From assembly GCA_020055645.1 (NCBI GenBank), contig CM034548.1, positions 41,718,296-41,782,295 of the forward strand: DNA of 64,000 nt. Reading direction: 5' to 3'. Shown here piece after piece: positions 12,901-27,900 of this stretch; the first letter of the stretch is position 1; the number at the start of each line of letters is the position of its first letter. The notes below the pieces were generated by a model that saw nothing but the letters and a program-made list of their open reading frames with translations, was not told the origin of the DNA and did not search any database. Source of the stretch: Tomocerus qinae (Eukaryota > Arthropoda > Collembola > Entomobryomorpha > Tomoceridae). A program made the position numbers and the translations under genes.

Positions 12901-15900
12901 TATCTGAAAACAAAACGACCATTATCAATCAGCATTTTCCAAATACACAATAAGATCAAGTTAGTACCAACTGCTGCCACCACCGCACCCTCCTCCTCCC
13001 AATCACAGCAATCCCAAATTAGATGTTAAAAATTTAGAAAACAAGCACAAAACCCGTTCAGTCACCACATTCGCACATTTGAGGCGTTTCAACCACAATT
13101 ACCGTCACACCCCGTCATAAAATGACTAACAGAATTGTCAGGAATGAGTAACCAAGTCAACTATACTCGATTCTCACCTCTGGACCTCATTTCCCGGATC
13201 AATATTTAAGCACCGAATAGTAATGGTTCATTCAGGGATATTTTGGAATGTGGCCAGAGTGGGATGTCAGTCCCGCCACGGAGACAACCAGCCTAGGAGT
13301 GGGATCACCCGCCCATCGATTACATGAAATCAGAAAATAGCAGGTACTACTACTCTTCCCTTCTACATCCCCGAAGTCAAATAACCGATAAATCTATACG
13401 AGATTACGATATAATGTTAATGTTATACCTCACGGGTTAGATTCATCCTATCAATTATATCATTGTTTCTTTTTAGCCTTATGTGCATCGAGTTTCCGAT
13501 TTTAAGTCCATGTTAATACCCAGTAGAACTAATTCGCTCTACTATGTCACCCACAATGCAGGAATATGACATCTCCTTTGCACTGCACGAAAAGAAAAAA
13601 TTCCCTGGACTACTCACAGACAATGTGTCTCAGGTGATCCAAGATGGCATGAGTCCCAGTGGGCACGTCGACATTCGTAAGTCTACTTTAATCTCTCCCC
13701 CGAAACGAAAGAAGTCCGAAACAACATCTCTCTCTCTATCTACTCAACTCCATTTAAATTCAGTCCCAATCTTTTCGTTTGCAGTCAACTCACTCCCGCC
13801 CGAACAGTGACATTAATACCCATTCCCACTTAGCTCCTCGTTTGTGGTACTATAATGGGACATTTAATAGCCTTGTCTTTGATTCGCAAATAATGGCTGA
13901 CATGTATCCATGGCTATAAACAAAATATGAAAGACTAGCATGTTGTCCTCAATGCATATAGACACAAGGAAAGCAACACTAACACAATAATTTAAAAGTG
14001 CCGGATAAACTGATAAATTATACTAACTGATTGTACAAACGCAGGTTACTGGTTTTTGCGCACAAACAAAAGCATCACAATTCATGAATTATTTATGAAT
14101 TAGGAAACAAGTTTCTTTTATTCGTTTCGAAATTACATAAAGCAACTTAATTAATCGTAAGCAAGCACACATAGCTAGCACGATGAGACTAAAGCAATGC
14201 TTGATTGAAAAATCGAAAATAAATCCGACAAGTACGTTTAGTTTACGGCTGAAAATAATTTTAGAAAAGTCCTCACCATAGATTGTAAGAAACGTTTTTT
14301 TTTCGTTTCGTTTTTTGTTCTCGAAAGGAGACAGCCTAACTCTACTGTACTGAGTGTGCTGTGAATTGAATATAAATAAAGCAATTTTTTCATTACACGA
14401 ACTCTCTCCAATTCTATAGATAGTACACATCGATGTCGATAGCAGATGACATGAGAGATATGTGCTCCACATTTTACAAATTCCTAATTCGGATCTCATA
14501 GCGCTTGTTTCTTCCTTCATTGACACAAATTGACTTTCCCTGGCGGGCAGATGCAAGTAACAGCCCATGCTCAACCCCCACCTACTCCCACCAACTATTT
14601 TCGTACTCTCCACATTCTACGCCCATTAACAGATTTCAAAACTGGAGTAGGGTCTCATCTTCACAATTACCATTTTTCTTCTGTTTTGACCAGCAATTTC
14701 AGAAAAACGTAATCCAATCGAGTGAAGTAGCATAAAGTGCCCCAAGAAATATACTTCCTAACAGCTTCCTATAATCTATAATGGCCGAAAATGGCGTTTT
14801 CAACTAACCTTTTAGTTTGATCGCCACAGCATTTTTTTCGCTCGTTAAACTGTCATGGCCGAAATTTACCAATAGTTCGTGCAGTAATTCTTTCAGCTCT
14901 AAAATCACAATTTCTTAACTCTGTCGTATTGTATGGTTAACGAATATATATCAACGCTTTCTTAGCATGATCTACATTATTTTGCAATTACTAAATCAGT
15001 ATGGTATCATTTCACATAGAGCTTAGTTAATTAACATAATAAATATGCTCAAATTTACTAAACGTGGAATAAAATTCAAAAAATTCTTTCTGGGACAATA
15101 GTGATAGGGAGGGAGCAAAATATAACATACTGTACTACTTTTACAATTTTTAACATTGTATATTTAGTAAAGCTAGGGATGATGGAGCGGGATCTACATT
15201 CCAAAGAACGGCTCGAAGCTTGGCTTCATGTACACTCAGCCTATTGCCAAAAACGTTTCATGGCCTATGGCAATGGCACCGTCTCCTGCAGATCCTTCAA
15301 CTTCAAATTGTTCAAATCAACAAGCTTGATGAATTTGTTTGTCCCCAGCTAAATGAGCTTTAAATTAAATGCCTTTCAACATTAACTGTCTTTCAAATAC
15401 ATCTAGTTCTGAATATTTTGTGCTTTGAGAAGGGGAACTCTGACATTAACACCCCACCCCATACACACACCATGCAGAATATTGTTAGTGGCTGTAGGTA
15501 TTCTATTTATATGTACGAATTGACTTATCCCATTGCTTAAATTACTACTAGCCAGTAGAAACACAAGCACAGTTAATGTGAATGTAAAAAAGTACAATCT
15601 ATTAAGAGATGAAGAGATTTAAGACCATCAAAATCTACGAATGGTCAGTTAGAGCTATACCTACTTATACAAAAACTATCATAGAAGTTAACAGATAAAC
15701 ATGCTAATATATCTTCAGCATTTTTATATAATAAAGTAGGTATAGCTCTCAGTAGGTATACACATGATCATACACAGATTTCGCAAGAATAATTGCAAGT
15801 ATAGTGGGTTATTAAATATTTTACTGAAAGCCAGCGGGGTGGAAAATGAAAGGGAGTGAAGGTAGTAGAGATGGAGGCTAAGTGTATTAGAAAGATAGCG

Positions 15901-18900
15901 CAGATTACAAGAAATGTACGACTAGGATGTAAAATTTACGCTTTACGCCATACTTCACTCTATAACTACCGTACAATTCATATTTTGTGGGTAGAGTGAT
16001 CTCGGTTGCACAATTGAATATAATCGCCCCCAAGATCTGAACGATAAGTTTCAGAATTCGGAGTAAATAAATATTTAATTACGTTCACACGGATCTAACT
16101 TCACTTCTAGACCTAATATAATGGTATATAACTGCTCGCAACGATTCTTATTAGTTGTACTGCCTTATTGGCTCTGTTATTCTGCGCTGGGTGCGAAAGA
16201 GTGTAGAATGTGTCCAGAATATATTTCGTTTTCTTAAATATTGCAGCTCTTGTGCACTTACTACCTTACTCTACTAAAACGTAAGTCTTGGGGTTTTCGT
16301 TTCACGACCTACACACATCTGCGTGCGCTATCACTCTATTGTTCACTGGCTGCGCTCCAGGAGAAGTTGACGTGGGTACATCAATGTAAAACAATGTGCA
16401 GCTGCAGAGTAGTTAGTGGTTGTAAGAGAGAAGAAAAATTCATTAAAATTAATTCATGCCTGGAAAGTGACATTTTCCTGTCTTGTCAGTCACACAGGGA
16501 CACACTCATGATTGTTATGCTAACTGTATCCACAACGAACGAGTGTCATTTCTGACTTTGTAGACCTAGGCTAAGTATGGATTATAGGTAGCATGACCAA
16601 ATAATCTTATATAATTTTCTTATTATACATTAAGCATTTGAGGGATAGGCATGGAGGAATAATATCAACCCGCCGCCGTCACGGTCATGTCACGGTACAC
16701 TCACTGCGCGTGGTGACCGCGGTCGCACAAGAACAAGTAAAAGAATGCTTCCTAATTTTGCGGGGGGGCAAATAAAAATTCTTTAGAATGCGAACTCAGA
16801 ATATTAAGAGTAGCAATTTTTCAGATGAATTAAGATTAGAAGGTTGTACGTCATTTCGATCTTTAAATAATAATAACAACTACTGAGGATTAAGGAGCTA
16901 TAATTAAACTTCATCCTTTTACTTTTAACTGTTTACATTTGTTAATAAAAAGCCATCAATGAGTATAAAGACTAATACGTACAATCCCCAGCATGAGGCA
17001 TTGACAAATTGACAGACATCAAATGCTTAGAGCAAAACAAGCGTATAATATTCATTGCATACATAAATAATGCTGCTGCGAGTGCAAGCGATTATAATAA
17101 AGTAAATCATGAGGAGCTTAACGCATTGCTTCACTAATAAATAAACAAATCTGTTCATCATCCTTAAATAAATAAATGACGTTGCAGGCAAATCGGCAAT
17201 ATCAGCACGGCTTAGGCAATTTACCTACACATCATACAATATATTTCACAGTGACCTGAAATCTATTTCGGACAGTAACTGTCAAAAATTGTAGATAGAA
17301 TTATAAAATATTGCGTTTAAAGGAAATAATGATGACCAATTTAATATATAATATACAATGTATCTAATAAATTGCTTCGAGGTAGCGATCTGCCATTAAA
17401 TGATCCTAATTTACCTGCAACATATATTAGGTATAGACTAGGAGATTATTATTACAGCAGATAGTAGATATGATAATAAGAAGAAAATCAGCGATAAATT
17501 TGGTTAGTATGTATAAATAAAAAAAATGTGTGTATTGAAAATTAACCAGTGATGGCGGAGCCGCAGTTATCCTCACTGCCAAAATGACTACTGCCACCCG
17601 AGTAGCTCGAGTCGGAGCAACTGCCAGAGCGTGTGTGGCCAGAACATTCGCTGAGACAGGAGGATGCAGAACTAAAAGGTGGGAGGGATCTGTTGGAAGG
17701 ACAAGGACTCGGTGGCCCTCGAGACAATCTCCCAGATAAACATGTCATAGAGCAGTTCAGTCTTGGATCAGACAATGCTCGAGAGATCACACTTCTTCGC
17801 TTCGGATTGTATTTGGGCAGGTCTCGAAATGGAACTAAAATAAAATAATATCAACACAATGCAGATCAAAAAAATTAAATGATAATATGAAAGTAAACAG
17901 TAAATGATAACTAAATAAAAGTATGCTAACACAGCGCATACAAAAACAATAACAACAAGCCACAACAGGCACGGCAATAGCTGAAATAGCGTCATCATCA
18001 CACACAATCAGCGCAGAACATTCCCAAATAATAAATTGCGGTAACAGAAACGCCTGAAAATAACCGATGAATAGCCATTTCCCCAAAACACTGTGCTAGT
18101 TGAGTGTCCAAGGATCTAAACACTTTTAGAATCTTACCGAGGCAGCGCACTATGCTAGAAAACTGACAACTGGCATTAAGACGTTCCGATCGACGATTTT
18201 TGAAAATGTGCTAATAACTTTGACATCGATTGCCTTACAAGTTGTGAGAAAACTTGTGAGTACTGTATGAGCTATCATAACTTTCTAGGATGAACAGAAT
18301 TAAAGTTACTTGACTTTTAGCATGAAACACTCCCCTAGACAGGTGTGTCAGCTTTTACACATTTTTGAACTTGATTTGTCTTAAGACCACAATTCAATCG
18401 TATTCCTATGAGGTTTGGCACACCAAAAAATGCAAAAAATACATAGAAACACAATTATTCGGACAAACGGACGTTCATGACAAATGCATTAAGCATTGTC
18501 ACCGGTCCTTAATAATAATAATAGTGATTTAGGATTTGCTTATTAATTGATTACTAATATTACAACAGTATAGCTATTAGTGCAATATGAAATGCTACAT
18601 GTCATACGTTTAACTGCGACATCATAGTATACTTATACTATGATGTTCCTAAGGGAGGGAGGAATTTAATACTTTTCCCTTTCACTAGCCGATGTTCTCG
18701 AAAAACAAATCAAACTGTGTTCATACTTATGAAATCGCAAGGTAGCCGTCATTCATTGTGGTCATTGAAAATCTTCCTTAATTACTACTCATACCTGCTC
18801 TCATGTGTCTGCGCGAGTTAATATAAATAGACCTGCAAATTACAACATACAAGAGTAACGGCTACCTTGCCATTTCGTTTCTAAAATCGCAACCTTGGGG

Positions 18901-21900
18901 TAATTACCTTACCTCTCAAGTTCCTTAGGTACATTAAAATGCATTTATAACAGTGAGGGTTGCGGGGAATAAAGGGAACTCGGCTTTTAATAGTAACTTT
19001 TGAAACCAAGGAACCAATGTAACTCTTTGTCCGAACCAAACTGCGTACATTTCCCCCTGGGGGATGGTTAGAAACAAGTCCATGCAATAACTCTGTTCAT
19101 CGTAGAAAGCCATTCATGAGAAAATCCATTGAAATGCATACGCCGGTTAGCAGGGATTTTTTTTGGATTCACAGGAAGGAAACCAAAAATCGATGGTCCT
19201 CATTTTAGAGGATAGCATTAGTTACATACAAATACGTATTCATGTACACTCTCCCATAACTAAATTATCGATTCTCAAGGTATAAGTTTTCCGATGCTTT
19301 TGAAGGTGACACTTGATTTTGGTTTCCTACGATTTTTAAAGATAGGCATTATTTCCGCAAAACACTTACTAAAACAGCGTTCTCTTGATAAAGGACAAGG
19401 CTTGGATGAAATAGCGATTGGACTATGTATAAAGCCAGATTCCCTCTTGACCCACATGCATAGTTCGGATTCAAGATCTTTTGTTATAGCATTTTCAGAG
19501 ACTACACATGTGACAATGACACGGGCGGAAAAGACGGACTTAGCTGATGGGAGCTGAGTGTATTGCCTCAATGAGTTGGAGAGTTTGAACTGATTTTGTT
19601 AGCAATCCTCACAGCAGAGAGGAGAGAGTGAGTCTTTCAATTGGAGACTCATCTTCTCTAGATTTGTCCATCCACCCACTCTTCATCAGCATCCTCGTCC
19701 ACCTTCTACCGACGCCACCACCAGACATTTCAATTGATTACTACTTCCTGGCATTTATATCTCATTGCCTCTCACGCATCCATTTCCTCTGCCAAGTGCA
19801 CCACCCATTCACAGGGTCAAAGTAATCCAGCGCTGTCCGTCCACACCAGAACAAATCCAGCACAAGGAACAAAAACCAACTCCATGAAAGCAAAAATGGA
19901 CTACTTTTCAATAAAAGCAGCCCTTCTTTGCCTTTTTATTGATTCCTTTTCCACACAGCTATACAACATATAGTATATTCACCAATAGAGCCACAGCCAA
20001 CTATAATAGTATTCAGTGTTTAGCATAAATCTTCTAATACAGTCCCAGGGCTCTATTCCGCGAACTTCAAAGAGGACTATAAACTATTTACGCAAATTTT
20101 CAGGTCCAATTCCAACTTCGTTTATGACATTTTAAATCATTAACTAAATAAATTATTAGGCAATAACATTCGCGTGCTCCTGTTTTTATGAAAATTTCAA
20201 GATAAATTAAATACTCTGCTTACCTATACTAACCTCAATTGAAATAGTATTACATAATCTCAAATCGCTCAGGTATTAACAGAGGGTAACATGGTTGTGT
20301 GATAAATGTTGACCTTAAATCGAATATACTGGGCTCTATTACAGTATTAAAAAATCGAACTCTCTTAAGAGTTTTACGGTAAAGTAACTGTGCATCGTTT
20401 AAAGTCTCAAAGTTAATCTCAAACATCAAAAACATTATCTTAAACTACAAAAATTGATATTTAATAATTGTTTGCCGTTTTTTAAAAAGAAAAACGATCC
20501 TTTGGGTTCCCTGATCCAGCCAACCTAACTTCCTTCAACCTTCATTTCTACTCCGTTCGGCTCTTTTCTTTGAATGCACAGGATACAGTGCGTGTTGATA
20601 GACCTTGATATTGAATATTATGTGAACCATATTCACTTCCTGACCAATAGCAAGTGGGTCACACAAAATAAGTAGTAAAACATTTCACACAAGCTGAATA
20701 AATAAAATGAACAAGGGGAACAGGGGATAGAAGAGATGATCGTTTCGTTTTATTTAAAGTATAAACGAAAATCTTTCTTTTAATGAGTTATTTCGGTATC
20801 TACATAATGAAAGGTTTTTGAAAATCAACCCTCAAAGATCTTGAGGTAGACCTATAAGTGATAGACAGATGACAAGGTAATCTCACATTACGATCGCATC
20901 ATTACCAGTATATTGCATTTTTCCGACAACAGTCGTTTGAGTGAGTTAAATACCTAAGAAAGTAGAGAAATGGGGAACATACCAACATCCTGAGAGCGGT
21001 GAGTCTGGATGATCTCGGCCAGTTCCATGTTGCCAGCAATGACTGCGACTTGGTACGGTGTCTGATTTGCATAGTTAAGAGCCTCTTTGTCTGCCCCACG
21101 GAAGAGGAGTAATCGGGCCGAAGATTCTTGATTGTTGACAGCGCAGACATGAAGCGGCGTGTTGCCTGATGCGTTCCTTGCATTCATATCAGCCCCATAG
21201 TATAGAAGATGTTCTAGGTGTTGCACTAAACCATTTCGGCATGCCTGAAATCAAACAACAGTTCTTTTTCACATAATCATCTCACAATTGTTCAAAAATT
21301 AGTACGCCAACATATGTCTATTCTTCATGGAAAGGTTCCCAGCGGTTAACCCCTAGAACAAAGAACCTTATCTGCTTAACAACTGGTTAAATCAGTCAAT
21401 TGACATAACATAGAGACGCTGAACTCTTGTCGGCTATATTTTTGTTCGGGTATTGGGACCCTTAAGTGCCAAGCCTAGCAAAAGCAATAAGATAATCTTG
21501 CATAACTTACATAATATACTCTTCCATTAAATCATCTCCAAACTACGTTTTAATTTCTATCGGGCTGTGAAATAATTACAATTAATAAGAAATACTGTTT
21601 ATGAATACTATTCTCACCTAATATTTTGTATTATTTGAAGTTATAAAGGTTAATCAATCTCTATATTATATCCACAGTCTAAGATAAAGTAATAAATTTA
21701 CCAACCTATACGAATGTATCTATCTATTTATATACATGTCTCCATGTCTGGTAAGGACAGCCTAAATGCGCAAGCGCCTTTTTTGAAAAATTTTATTTGC
21801 TCATGCTAATAAAAAAACAAGGGAAAAATTAAAAAAAACAATGAACTACACTTGGGGATAAGAATGTTTCTCAATTAAACCAAATATTCAATAAGGAGTA

Positions 21901-24900
21901 CTAAGGGCCTTGTATATAATAATTGTCATTGACATGTAATTTGTATGTGACTGCATACAAATTCTGAATAATTCCTAAAATCTTAGCTATAAAATTGCGA
22001 GGGATTGATTAGTTAATAAGGACTCCTCCTCATTTATTTACAGCATATATATACCCCTACTCCATAGAATGAGACTTTGAATTGGATATCAGAAAGTTGA
22101 ATTTCCGTCAACATTTTACTTAATCTATTTCCCATGAAATCCATGATACAGAGCGTAGTCTACTTCCCATTAGTAGCCCTATTAATACTACTCACTGCTC
22201 ATAGGTGTTTAAATCATAAAAATCGTTTCTAAACGTGAATACCATCTAAAATAGTCATACAATTTCCTTCCACCCATGTTTCAATTTCATTGGAAAATCA
22301 ATGCAGTCATTCACATTCATTTGTTACGATTTATGGCATAAAAATTTTGATAGTCATAAAGTCATAATCTTCGTTCCTCAAAATTGTACAGGTAATATTA
22401 TAGCCGAAGTCAAATTAGATGGACTGTCGGCTGCACAAAAACCAGCAGGTAGATTATAGATAGTGCGAGGCTGTCTAGCGCAGGCAGGGCAGTGTTTTAA
22501 CTCTAGTATTTAATATTATGTGCTCGCAGAGTTAATGTAAAACTCATCAACACTCTACATGGTCAGGCTAGTTAGTTATCACTGTCTCACTGAAGTCATT
22601 GTCCTTGCTGACGAGGAAATAACTTTGATGCCACAAGTGGCTGTCTACGCGCAACATCCAACAGCCACATCAATCCCTCTTCCTTCTCCATCAAAGTAAA
22701 TAAACCCAATGCGTCATAAACACAACAATGAAGCAAGTACTTACTATTTAGTGACTACATCTCACGCCCCATATAATATGCTTTCCGGAATTATCACATC
22801 AAACATTTTGCATCCAATCTTACACCAGAGTAACAATCCGGTTCTCACACTCCACAACCAATCAGTAAAATGTTGAAACCAAGTAGTATATACTACTTGG
22901 TTTCAAAATAGCAGAAATATGAATATACAGTTGTCAAATTTCTCCTCTTTGAAAAATGTCAGATCCAAGTTGCAAAGTGTCCCTAAGATGCAAAATTTTT
23001 GTTACGAGAATTTCGTCCATTCCGTGAACCGTGTATGTATGTATAATATGTTACAGGCCTGATATAATATTCATACCAGTTATCTCACACAGAATAGTCG
23101 CCATCTACCGTGTTGTGTCAAGACTTTAATAAGAGAAATGGCATGCTATTTATTACTGTGAAGCTATGGTCTAGCCAATCAGCACACTTGATTCAAGTCA
23201 GCTGATCCGCTCAGCCAGTCAACACATTTGATTCAACTAGTGGGCAGCGGCTTAGTGGCTTCAACAAAAACAAAGAATTGTCCCATCTTCTATACCTCAC
23301 TTACTCTCTATTGTTAATCTATGGTTATCTCACGGGCAATACCAGACCTAAGTTTATATACCTTGTCCCAATTCTTTTTGGTCAGCCAGAAGACAGGATA
23401 GACGGGCAAGCGTGACATGCATCTGGGATATGAGAAAGTCTCTGTTGACTTCTAGTAGACGAAAAAAAGTGAGACAGGGTAAGTCCAAGTCTGATTCGGT
23501 CCTGTATTGCACTTTAGGTACACACTCTTTTAGACTTGGAATTCAGAACTACGTGAAAGGCATACTCACTCGTTCATCCCATTCCAACCCGAATCCGACA
23601 ACAATGCCTGGAAAATTCATTGCTTGCTGAAAATGTGTTCATGCAAATGAAGACTTTCTAAGAGATTACCAGAAAGTGGAAGAAATATTTCAGCACAATT
23701 TTTTGAGTTTTTCCAAGTAAATATTTAAACACACGAGTACATTTTTCAAACAAAATGTGCTAGAAATTACAGGTTAATCTCAAAATGTGCTAGAAATTAA
23801 AAGACACTTATCGTTGAGACACACATAGCACTGCTGTGCACACTGTGGGTAAAAAATGTGCTAAGAGATAACTGGGGTGAATAAAAGCGCATATTATTAC
23901 CTGGTGGGTCTCATGCCATCCTTGCATGTCCTGTGCTCCAATGAAGGCATGGTCATGAAGAAGAGCTTCGCAGAGGGCTGGGTCAGCGTTTGTGGCAACA
24001 CTCAGGTATAGAGGTGTGAGGCCTTTGGCATCTCGGTAATTTGGGGACCCTCCCAAGTCCAGCATGGTTTTGACGGCTTCTAAACTTTTTGCATCGACTG
24101 CCCTGTGCATTGCAGTTGCGCCGTCTTTTGTGCGGTAGTCTAGAAGAGCTCCCCCATTCACAAGGGCCATAAGCAGCTTTGACGGTTTCTTCATAAGAGC
24201 GGCCATAGCTAATGGGGTTTCTGCAAAATAATTAAATTGTTTATTAGTAAGCAAACCTAATAATGCATAATCTCATTTAAATACAGCATGGTGTTTGACT
24301 TCGACTGGTATAGATTTGCGCAACGGACATTAGCAAAATCGAATGACATGCGCCCTTCGACTAGCCATCCAAAGTTGAATCAATAAACTCATTTTAATCA
24401 ATATGACTTTACATTATTGCAATTGAATTTGGAATATGGTTGAAAAATTTTCCCAATTTCAAAATTATGGGATTTTTCCTGGCTGCTAAAAAAATGCTTA
24501 CATACATATAAGTTTCATCATTTTAAAGCTGAGACAGTCTCACTACTTCTTTTATTTTCAGTGATTATTTGAACCAGTTATCAGATTAAACCAAATCAAA
24601 TTGATTAAATGCCCCAAGCCCCAATGTAACATTTGTTTTGAATAGTTTATGTCACTTGACTGTACTAGTGTACTACCACCGGTTGTTGCGATCGGCCAAC
24701 ATGTGATTAATAAAGACACACTCAGTGCAAAAAAGAAATACCTACCTCCGGTCTCAGGACAATGAAAGTTGGGGTCCAACCCTTTGCTGCACATTTTGCT
24801 AATCTTGTCACAATGACCAGAGGAAACATAGTCAAGAAATCGACGCAGATTAGATTTTGTATGCAGGGATTTCAAGTGTTTCTCATCTACGTTTATTCCT

Positions 24901-27900
24901 TTGTACAATCTTCTCTTGTACCGCAACTGTAAACAAAATAATCATTAATTAATTTAATCAGTATGAATCTACTTAAACGTGTTAGTACCACAACACTTGA
25001 CTCTGGACTACATGTCCATTCACTTATATTATGCAATTTAGAATTATACAAACACTTATATTCTTTGGAGTCGGACACTCACTCGCTATATAATTCTCCT
25101 TCTCATTCTTCTATTTATATCTTTGCAATAATTCAATATGATTAGTGCTACTGTTATTGAAATAAGGATTTTAATATCGTAGCCATGTTTATTGTATGAG
25201 ATGCTTTTGAGGTTCTATTTAGAAAATTCGTTTCAATTTCAGTTTTGTTCATTGAAGACGGCTATATGGGAAAAATTAATATACAAAATCTTTCGGGTAG
25301 GTTGGTTGAAGTCAAAAACAATAGGAGACAGGCTGAGTGAGGGACGAGGGATAAACGATACAAATCCGAGAATGCTTAAGTTTCAAAGTAAATTGCATTG
25401 AGACGATGGAATAAGGAAGGACGAAGAAGGGCTTTGACCACCATCATTTTAAGTCGTGCTACAGTCAACCATTCTACTGTTATTAATCATTATTGATGTC
25501 ATTCAGACTGATTTTAGTATTCTGATTTTGAAAATGGATGAATTCGTCTCCAGAAATCACATTATTTTTCAGACAGAACTCCTCTGCTATGAAAAGCATG
25601 AAAACTAATGAAAATTAAGGTGTGTGAATTAAAAAAGCTTGATACGGTTGGTTAGTTGGTTCTGTCTAGTGCTAAATGTTGTGTAGGTGCAGCTACTACC
25701 TACACGAAACTCACTGCACTGTACTGTCTAGTCTAGTGTACTTACCTATATAAGTGGTATAAAACGGTTTTTATTGTTCCTCTCTGGCTGAATGATTACT
25801 CTTTAAAATGTCTGGGTGTAACTAAAATTATTTTACCAATATCAATCTTTACTGAATACAATGAATGTTCTAATTCAAATGTTAATAGTTCATATGCGAG
25901 TATGTCAAATGAAGACACAGTGAATATGGTTTTTAGTAACAATCAAATCAATAGGTAACAGGGTAACAAATCAATAAAATTAATCTTACCTCAAGGTATC
26001 CCACAGGACCACTAAAGGGGTAGTCAGTGAGTGGTCGTTCTTCATCTAAGAATTTTCCAGCTTTCCCATTGCATGGAGGAGCAAACAGTCCATAATTGAA
26101 ACTCTCTTTTAATTCCTGAAATTAAAAACAAGTTTAGTCAAATAGAAAACAAAAGTTGTTATTAAAATATTAAGCTGCCAACATCATGAAGTAATCAAAT
26201 AGCGAGCAGTATTCGTATATTCTACAAAAGTACAGTTTCCCAAGTCCAACCCTCCCGTGGACGAAAACAGTGATATTTTCTGCTACGTACGGACAATTGT
26301 GTAGATAAACTTCCATGTCTACCTTTGGGTATTTAAAAATTCAGTTTGAGACCTAAGATAAGCGTCACCATTAAAACAAACAAGCAATTTTGGCAATATT
26401 TGGTAGCCTTTTTAAATTATTACATATTATTTTCGATTTCCTTAATCGTATGATGCTTATGCAGTTTCCATCGACTTTGCCTGTATTAGGTAATGTAATG
26501 TGTTCTTCATTCAACTTTGTACGTACTTCGTAAGTTATTCAGAATTCAGATAAGTGAGATTAAGCACAGAGAGCTTTATAATATAGCGTTTTAAGCTGCT
26601 TAAATTCATTTTAGAGGACACTTTTGATGATTATATATTTCATATAGCTGTTTTTATCAACTTGAGTAATCATATATAAATAAGTAGCTGTATCATTTTT
26701 TACAGTTAGTGTAATTTTGCAACAGATTTGCAAATTTTAGAAAATTTTGGTTATCATCAATGGGAGATATGCATCAAGCAAACGGCACTAAGTCATTTAA
26801 TGGCCCTAATTGGCATATGCTTTGTGGCATAAAATAAAAATACCTTTGTTGGCATAAAAACCCCCCATATTGGCATAAATTTTTCTCTCCATAATGGCAT
26901 AAAATTATGTTTCGCTATTTGGCATAAACTATAGGAGGTAAGGCCAAGGTGAGTTAGTAGATTAGGAATTCTATGCTATGAATGAATTAATATTTTTGCA
27001 ATATGAATATGCTAATCGCTGCTGATAAGAATGATGCTACAAAGTTCTAGTTACTTCTTTTAAAAACATGTTCCGTTACTCCTCTAGTCGTTAGTTCTAT
27101 TCCACAAATGGCCGAATATGCCCGTTTTTTCTCAAATTATAAATAAAATTACTGAACAGTTAACCAGGAATGATTTTTCTTGTATACCAAGCGTTATACT
27201 TACATGGGTTCCAACTATTTTGTAAGACACAATCTACATATGACAAAACACTCATAAAAGTTGTTGAAAATCGTTCAAAATTGAGCTATTCCGAATGGAT
27301 ATATACTTTAGCAGATAAGCTTTGAATTATGACAATTACCATTACTGCTACAATACTTTACAATTGCCATGGCCATACACACTCTATTCACACATCACCC
27401 ATTTTGTGCTTAAATTAATTATTTGATTGAGTATTTATGCCAATAAATTCTGCCAATAAGCGTGACTGAAAAAAATTATTTTATGCCACAGAGCGTATGC
27501 AAATTAGGGGGTGACTCATGAAAATGCATGTTTAAAGCTTAGAATTCACCACTTAATATATGCAAATAGAAATCTTTGGTTGACCTTCGCAGTATCGGGT
27601 TCGTGTAAATGGAGCACCGAAAATTGAATTACATGTAATTTACATTTAATAGTGTCATCAGGGTTATCTTTTTTGTATAAACGACATGGTTGATTGCTAA
27701 TGATTGACCCTGGTCAATTGAATCAAGTTATACTATATATTATTTATTTGTATAGAAGATACAATTAACTTTTTTAATTCCAGAATTCTGTGGCTGTTGT
27801 TTTTGAAGTAATCGAATATAGGGAACTTGGTGTCTAAGTGAATTTTTTGTTGATGCCACAAACTCTAGCAAGCCAGTCAAGACCAAAGAAGTGTGTGCAG

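Noticed and set aside
14089-14613. 174-residue minus-strand open frame in a Shank intron
   Set aside because: No recognisable domain, unusual composition, and located inside a well-supported intron on the same strand without splice-site support.
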